Source: Misgurnus anguillicaudatus
Taxonomy: Eukaryota > Chordata > Actinopteri > Cypriniformes > Cobitidae
Assembly (NCBI RefSeq): GCF_027580225.2
Contig: NC_073361.2
Span: 21,151,001-21,215,000, forward strand
Length of the DNA stretch: 64,000 nucleotides
Direction of reading: 5' to 3'
The notes under the pieces were generated by a model. It was not told the origin of the DNA, did no database searches, and saw nothing but the letters and a program-made list of their open reading frames with translations. This document shows positions 58,000 through 64,000 of this stretch, piece after piece. The stretch's first letter is position 1. Each line of letters starts with the position of its first letter. A program made the position numbers and the translations under genes.

Positions 58000-58838
58000 A
58001 TTTACTTTTTTTATCAAAATGTTTCATGACACCTCATAAGTCTAATTTCGCTGTACCAAAAATGTGGATTTTGAATGTGTTTAATTGTCATATTTGTCCT
58101 GAAATATTTATATATTCCATATATTTTAAAAGGTTCTGTTTCTATGTGGTCTGCATTATTATGTATTTACTTTAAAGCGGCATTGCAACCACAAACTTGT
58201 GAGGTGATATCATGTGAAAGTCACCAAAAAAGGTAGTTGAGCATTTTTGATGGGCGGTTCGGGAAGGATGAGATTAAATGACACACAGTCTAGGTCTTTC
58301 TCATTAGCTACAGAATGTGTCCTAGCAGAGAAACCGCTGACCACGGTGGGCTTTTACAAATGCTGACATGTACCCCCGTGACCGACCTTATGGTTCAGTG
58401 AGTGCTTGCATGTGCCAGACACCTCTGCCTTTGACCAATGTGCCTGCTGATCCCCTAAAGAAAGAAAGCTGAAAACTGCAAAGTAATGAAAGTCATTCAT
58501 TACGCTAGCCCTACTTCCTCTAAGCGTTTTAAACCAAACCATCTATTAGTTTTTTTTTGCTCTTATCACATGCAAATGATTGTGTTTAAAACACAATGCA
58601 GCTTTAATTTAGAGGTCAAGATCACTTCTCTTTCTCAAATCAATTATAGCAATTTTTGTGTAATTTGCATGTTAGTGTTAACCTTTTCAACTCATCAGCA
58701 CTTGTTTGTTTAGCCCAGGTAATAAAATAGCAGCAGGTGCAGTAAAAACCAAATAAGCCTCTGAACCTTACAGTGCGTTACATTTGATTCGATTGACAAC
58801 ATTTGGACATTTTGGAGAGACACAGTGGTGTTGACATC
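58000..58838. other. intronic DNA with no recognised feature
   Basis: No exon, SINE or TIR pair recognised. Confidence 0.4.
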
Positions 58839-58843
58839 CTTAA

Positions 58844-59270
58844 TGCTGGATTCACATCAAACGCGGTAGAGGCGGCAAAAACGCGCTATTCGCACGTAGT
58901 TAGACGCTTAAACATTTGAAGTTTCCTCGCTTCATTCGTGCGTGAAAGACGCGTGAAATTCTAGTTATTCAATACATTCACGCGGAAATTCGCGTCATAG
59001 GAGTAGCTTCTGCAACCCGTAATCACGTCACTACTAGGGCAAGCTCCTGATTGGTTAATGCGGAGCGATTTTCAGCCAAAATTCAGATTTTTTAACTTGC
59101 GCATTTCCTGCAGCAACGCTCAATTTGCGAATTATTCAAATTAAGATGCGAATAAGGCAGATTCAGCGTCTACCGCGCCGTGCTAAACGCCTCATTCGCG
59201 CCGCAAGATTGCATTGACTTTACCTTCACTCACACTTAACGCCTCTAACACGGCTGGTGTGAACGCAGAA
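58844..59270 (-). mobile_element. Harbinger-like family, complete short copy (minus), TSD TAA
   Basis: TGCTGGATTCACATCAAACG and GGCTGGTGTGAACGCAGAA are the ends, with TAA at 58841-58843 and 59271-59273. The interior CTCCTGATTGGTTAATGCGG is the inverse of the GTTAACCAATCAGGA block in the other two copies. It is 427 bp, without the MADF exon. Confidence 0.85.
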
Positions 59271-59307
59271 TAAGAAAAGTCATTCCCAAAATCCAAGTAC
59301 AGTTAAT

Positions 59308-59394
59308 ACCCAGACAGCAGACGACCGCACCGGATCTGCACCGGATCCGCTGACTTCGGCCCTGATTCAGTGCAGAGTCGTCTGTTGTCTGGGT
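59308..59394. repeat. 87-bp palindromic mini element
   Basis: ACCCAGACAGCAGACGAC at the left mirrors GTCGTCTGTTGTCTGGGT at the right, with CACCGGATCTGCACCGGATC in the centre. A TSD is not clear. Confidence 0.7.
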
Positions 59395-59399
59395 TTACA

Positions 59400-60560
59400 T
59401 TTTCTGCTAATAAATTATACAAATTTATAGTAAATGTTCATTACAGTTAACATAAGCAATTTTATATAGTTAAACACAAATATTTCTTGTAGTACCTCAA
59501 TATGAAGTATAATTATAAAAATAAGTTATATAGTTTCAGATGAAGCATTAAAACGCAGGGCATGATAACATGCCAAAAGTATGTCTACAGAGATGTTGAG
59601 CGCTCAGTTCCTTCAGCTACCCTGTCATTGTGCGTCTTTTGTCGAGGCATAATTGAAGTGTAATTGAAAATCAACGCTTTGGCGTATCCGCACTCGGTCA
59701 TACTGACACAGCTTTGATGATGTCATTTTCTTCACAATGCCTTTCTTGAAGTATAAGTGAGTAATCCTCCCAATCATCTTGGTCCCTTATGTTCACAGGC
59801 ACTAAGAGGCTTATGATGTCATTATAAAGACAACTTTCAAAACGTCCTTATGATCGCTGTTTCTCAGTGAATATGAAATCCAATGATAGACTTTGGTTAA
59901 ACTCTGAACGACGACACATACCTACAGTTGAGCTAAAAGACTGAACCCCCTATGAGACGTTTCTACTATTGAATGCTGGTTTATTAGCAAAGACACACAC
60001 ACGTCAAATCAATATCACTACACACGGGTGCTGAAGTGAGCTTATCTTCACATCTGCTGTATGAAACCACATTTATGAAACTGTGTTCACATTTTTCCAC
60101 TTGTTTGTGGCCAAATCATCTACCTGCACAAGCTTTGCTGTATATGTACTGTGAAAGACGTGTGGAGAACTTCTGCCAAAGCCGACTAGACAGTCATGCT
60201 TTCAGGCGAACCAATTCACCACTGTACATTGTTGCGCTGGAGCACCTGACTGGCAACCTATTGTCCAGTGTATTTAAATAATACCACGTTGCCTTCAGAA
60301 CCAAAAGAGCTGAAGTCTCGGTTTAAAATTATGGCAAAGAATAGAAAAGCACTGGTAGAAATAGTGTGAAACAGCTTTGACTTAATATTCTCTCTGTAGG
60401 TTACCAAAGTCTACGTTTAGAGAAAAGAAAACTGACGCAGTTTGCCAGAGCACACAGAGCAGATCTGACTGAAATAGCAGATGTTCAACAAGAAAGAGGC
60501 CAAGTGCACAAATGTGTGTAACACACAAAAGTGAACAAGTGGTTAAAGATGCTTCTCGGG
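59400..60560. other. intronic DNA with no recognised feature
   Basis: No repeat family recognised. Moderately mixed composition; could include conserved non-coding sequence. Confidence 0.4.
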
Positions 60561-60572
60561 AACAACTGACCA

Positions 60573-61297
60573 CAGGGTTCCCACACCATAGTTAACTTCA
60601 AATTCAAGGACCTTTCAAGGACTTTCCATGTCCAATACCCAAAAATTCAAAGACTAAATGTTGGGACACATTTCAAGTGAGAGCAAGGTTACATCGTGTT
60701 AACTTTTAAGATACATTGTTACAGTTCCCTTTCGATGGAACTCGCGCTGCGTCACTGCGGCGACACTTTGGGGATGCTTCCAGGGGTAAGTGCGTCTGAA
60801 TGTGTATATCAAATTCAACCAATGGTGAGGCTTAACGACAAAGACATGGTGACGCGGGAGCCAGAAAGTATATCGCTATCTGAAATATTGACGGCGTTCC
60901 ACGGAAGCAGGAAGTATGGCAAGCGATACGCAGCATCTCGTTCCCTTCTCAGGGAACAACAGTTACATACGTAATCCGAGACGTTTTCATGTGTCGAACA
61001 CAACTATGCAAAAAAGCATTTTGGTATGAATCAACATTCGCATACAGAAGATAAAAGCATTTAAAGCAAACAGTTTAGCACGTGTGCTTAAAAAGTCTAG
61101 AATTGTATGATATTATCCTAAACTACACAGCGAATTATATGGATTTTTTTTCCAGAAAACTTCTTGCATAAAATAAATTCAAGCACTTTACATTACCTGT
61201 ATCTATGTATGTATATTTTCAAAAACTTAAAAGGGCCTTGAATTTTCCCCCCAGATTCATAAACTTTCAAGGATTTCAAGGACCCATGGGAACCCTG
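60573..61297. mobile_element. hAT-like element with CAGGGTTCCCA ends and an internal insertion
   Basis: CAGGGTTCCCACACC at 60573 and GACCCATGGGAACCCTG ending at 61297 are hAT-like inverted ends. CAAGGACCTTTCAAGGACTT near the left is mirrored by AACTTTCAAGGATTTCAAGG near the right. The flanks share only TGAC, so the TSD has decayed. A GC-rich block at about 60718-60985 is foreign to the AT-rich arms. Confidence 0.75.
60718..60985. repeat. GC-rich dispersed repeat nested in 60573-61297
   Basis: It begins near ACAGTTCCCTTTCGATGGAA and ends near CGTTCCCTTCTCAGGGAACA ACAGTTACATACG, a sequence I recognise as recurrent in cyprinids. It is open on the plus strand for 92 codons, probably by chance. 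Confidence 0.5.
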
Positions 61298-61315
61298 TGA
61301 CTATTACCATCAAGT

Positions 61316-61410
61316 GTAATAAACTGCGTTAGCAGTGCAACAAGTTGTGGGTTCGATTCCCAGGGAACACGCATGACAAAATACTGTATATACTTTAAAT
61401 GCAATGTACT
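61316..61410 (+). repeat. V-SINE-like 5' fragment with B box
   Basis: GCAGTGCAACAAGTTGTGGG followed by GGTTCGATTCC (a perfect B-box form) and AGGGAACACGCATGACAAAA. The core downstream is degraded. Confidence 0.7.
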
Positions 61411-61489
61411 TTTGAAAATGCATGTGACAATAATGATTGCTGCTACATAACTTTTATAAAACTCCTTCGAACTGCCACTGGTCAGATAA

Positions 61490-61745
61490 ACAACCTGATC
61501 TCATGGGAATTCTTACGTATTTTACATATTGACTAATTCATATGAATTCGTACAATGTGAATTATACAAAAATGTATGATTATTAGAAAAAAATATCATT
61601 CCAAAACCCCATCCCTAAACGAAACATCATGGTACAAAAGCAAATCATTCAAAAAATGTATACATTTGGTTGTCCAAATTCATCTGTATTAGGCACTTCA
61701 TAAAAATACATACTGTACAAATTGCCATAAAATTGTGTTGGATAA
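61490..61745. repeat. dispersed ATTCGTA-type fish repeat, decayed
   Basis: CCTGATCTCATGGGAATTCT opens a block with CATATGAATTCGTACAATG and AACCCCATCCCTAAACG that I recognise as a recurrent cyprinid repeat. The opposite end is unclear. Confidence 0.45.
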
Positions 61746-62417
61746 ACAGACCATCGCTTTTCAAACTCATGCAACTGGTTAGGCCGATGTTGTTGTTGGC
61801 ACAAAACAACAACTTTAACACTTAACCTTTAAAACACACAATTTCACTTTTTGTCGCTAGCCTGGAACGCAGTGAGGGAAAGACATTTTAGTTAAGAAAT
61901 GTAAATGCACTCACAAACAAAGCCTTAGAGCTGAGACCTTTGGGGGAATAGCCACATACAGCACAGATAGTCAGACATGTTATTCAGAGATGACCTTTTA
62001 CTAAACATCCCCTGCTTTTCCCCAAGCACTGACAGAAGAGAGATAGAGGAAGTTAGATTGAGAGTGGAAAAACGTGCTTTTCTCCATCTATAGCACATCA
62101 TGTACAAATTGTTTTGAGGTGTAAGGACACTGTTTGGTCACCTATAGGTGAGACAAGACAGGACCGACAGCAAACAAAAACACTTTTAGACTAAATTGTA
62201 ATTCTTTATTCAAATGCAAAACATCTCAGAAAAGGCTATAATTTTGTATCTAGCTGACCTAAAAAATAATATAAAACATAACAACACATAATTGACATCC
62301 ACTTTATCTACCCACAATAACTGTATGTATGATAAAAAATTTCACAATGTTATCTAGGTAGTCCACTTACTGGCAAATGCCTAAATGCAAAGCTACCATA
62401 AAAATGTATTTTCTAAA

Positions 62418-62713
62418 AGTCCCAATTGACTTTTCTTTTGTGTTGTGATGCATTTCTGAGTGAAACGCTAATATTATGTAAGGAAAATAGTGGGTGTGGC
62501 TTGTGTTTTCCACTGTGCTTTGAATAAATATAGAAAAGTGGAGGGGCGGAGTTAACAAATGCTCCCGCCCAAGCCGTCTAGCTGACATCATCACAGAATG
62601 AGGGCACATAATTTTTTTTAAGAAATAATGACTTACATGGATGAATTGTGTAATATAAACAAGGCAATATTACATAAAAAATAAGAATTGACGATTCAGA
62701 TTTCATTGGGACT
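62418..62713. mobile_element. TTAA-type MITE with AGTCCCAAT ends
   Basis: AGTCCCAATTGACTTTTC at the left and GATTTCATTGGGACT at the right are inverted. TTAA follows at 62714-62717; the left target is degraded. It is 296 bp and contains GAGGGGCGGAGTTAAC. It abuts 62718-63339 on the same TTAA. Confidence 0.78.
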
Positions 62714-62717
62714 TTAA

Positions 62718-63339
62718 AGGAAAACACCACTCTTTTTCAATATTTTACTATGTTCTTACCTCAACTTAGATAAATTAATACATGCCATCTTTTTTCAATG
62801 CGTGCACTTTTAATCTTTGTACAGCGCATTGTGAATGTGTTAGCATTTAGCCTAGCCCCATTCATTCATTAGGATCCAAACAGCTATGAATTTAGAAGCC
62901 ACCAAACACTTCCATGTTTTGCCTATTTAAAGACTGTTACATAAGTAAATATGGTGGCACAAAATAAAATGTGACGAATTTTTAAGCAGCATCCCTTCTG
63001 ACTAATTCCCCTCTTGCTCAAACTTCGGTCAATATTACTGCACCCGAGGTCAACGTGCTACAATATAGTTCTCATTTTTAAGTTTTGTTTTGTGCCACCA
63101 TAGTTACTCATGTAACTACTTATGTAACAGTTTTTAAATAGGGAAAACATGGAAGGGTTTGGTGGCTTCTAAATTCATCCCTGTTTGGATCCTAAGGAAT
63201 GAATGGGGCTAGGCTAAATGCTAACACATTCACGACGCACTGTACAAAGATTAAGTCCACGCATTGAATAAAGATAGGTATGTATTAATTCGTCTAAGTT
63301 GAGGTGCGAACATAGTAAAATATTGATATATGTTTTCCT
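62718..63339. mobile_element. TTAA-type foldback, AGGAAAACACC family
   Basis: AGGAAAACACCACTC follows TTAA (62714-62717), and ATATGTTTTCCT precedes TTAA (63340-63343). Arms of about 250 bp are mirrored (ACCTCAACTTAGA / TCTAAGTTGAGGT; GGGCTAGGCTAAATGCTAAC and its inverse). 622 bp, non-coding. Confidence 0.9.
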
Positions 63340-63349
63340 TTAATATATG

Positions 63350-64000
63350 TTATCTTTGCTAAGGGTTATTTCTAAGTTACCAACATTAAAAAAAATCGCC
63401 TGTCAAATATTAGCAATGTCTTCTTAAAAAAAATAGAGACTCAGTCAGAATATTTCCAACCTACTAAATAGGAAAGAGAAAGTTATGACGTGCTGAATGT
63501 TAAGTTTATGTTTTAACCTGAAACACAGTTATAAGATCATAAAAACATATGAGCTTGTTTATAAAGCTTGATATGTACAAGCATAATATGTAAATATCTG
63601 TTTGTATTGTATGAGTGTTTGTATAAGAACATTATAGGGCAGAGTGTCAGACAGCCGTGAAAAAGACTCAGAGGTTGACTGGATTTACTACCGTAAGTCT
63701 TGAGAGCAACAGACATGGGATTATAACTATGCTAACACACATTATACACACCACTGTTTACATAACTCTCTGTGTGTCACTAAAGAAAACATGCAAAAAC
63801 AGTTTTCAGCCACGAGACTGAAATTAGACACAAATTTTGCAATTAGACACAAAGAACGTGTTAGTGTTTTTAGCATCGAGACGAAAATTAGTATGTCTCA
63901 TTTACATGTTTTATGCTTTGTGAGAAACCGCACGAGCATGGTGGGTATTTCCACCAAGTTACAAATTCCAGCTTATCATTTTTTTATGCTTCGTAAGAAA
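63350..64000. other. intronic DNA with no recognised feature
   Basis: The window ends in unremarkable intronic sequence. AATTAGACACAAA is repeated at about 63822 and 63841. Confidence 0.4.

Larger units (their letters stand above)
19718..64000 (-). other. ctnnd2: 5'-side ctnnd2 intron, open at the window end (at least 44 kb)
   Basis: Everything above the 35-nt exon is non-coding as far as I can see. I looked on the minus strand for codons of the preceding conserved coiled-coil block (VKEQELQFERL, AERQIVASQLERC) and did not find it. The preceding exon should therefore lie beyond 64000. Very long introns are known for CTNND2. Confidence 0.75.

Noticed and set aside
60696..60974. 92-codon plus-strand ORF
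   Set aside because: It lies inside a dispersed GC-rich repeat nested in a hAT-like element, and no domain was recognised.
1..64000. CRISPR arrays, operons, phage or plasmid features
   Set aside because: Nothing of the kind is present; spliced vertebrate exons and eukaryotic transposons define the window. No new multi-gene system was found.

Overview
The window looks like intronic chromosomal DNA of a teleost fish, most likely a cyprinid (zebrafish/carp group). The reasons are vertebrate splice signals, AT-rich non-coding sequence, long (CT)n/(GA)n/(GT)n microsatellites, V-SINE-like fragments, and many copies of small inverted-repeat elements that I recognise from cyprinids, such as the TTAA-flanked AGGGATAGTTCACCC family. 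The species is an inference. Nothing here is bacterial or viral in layout, and almost all open reading frames are chance or repeat-derived.

One host gene is supported. Three consecutive coding exons lie on the minus strand, at 19683-19717 (35 nt), 16828-16944 (117 nt) and 7493-7686 (194 nt). Joined through canonical AG/GT sites they keep one open frame. The product matches the N-terminal region of delta-catenin 2 (CTNND2) just before the proline-rich and armadillo parts. The gene runs from high to low coordinates. Positions 19718-64000 are the upstream intron (at least 44 kb), 16945-19682 and 7687-16827 are the two complete introns, and 1-7492 is the start of the next intron.

The introns are packed with non-autonomous DNA transposons. 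Many can be delimited to the base from terminal inverted repeats (TIRs) and target-site duplications (TSDs). They form four groups: hAT-type (8-bp TSD: 1160-1515, 3856-4105, 11130-11606, 18477-19067, and 24863-24959 with a 9-bp repeat); TTAA-type with AG...CT termini (over a dozen insertions in about eight families); 3-bp TTA/TAA-type, Harbinger-like (8278-9102, 11672-12027, 23411-23787, 57453-57990, 58844-59270); and TA-flanked (13982-14190, 23024-23386, 40630-41226). Several are nested, most strikingly at 2526-4291.

Other content is a probable solo LTR (28705-29146), V-SINE-like fragments, seven dinucleotide microsatellites, long foldback elements, and a few non-repetitive stretches rich in homeodomain-type motifs that may be conserved regulatory elements. 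The points most worth a second look are: the (CT)n microsatellite inside the splice-acceptor tract of the 194-nt exon; the 35-nt microexon; a MADF-like first exon with its splice donor kept inside the Harbinger-like element at 8278-9102; a very young-looking 370-bp element at 50251-50620; and the shared termini of the TTAA elements. I did not find a new multi-gene system.
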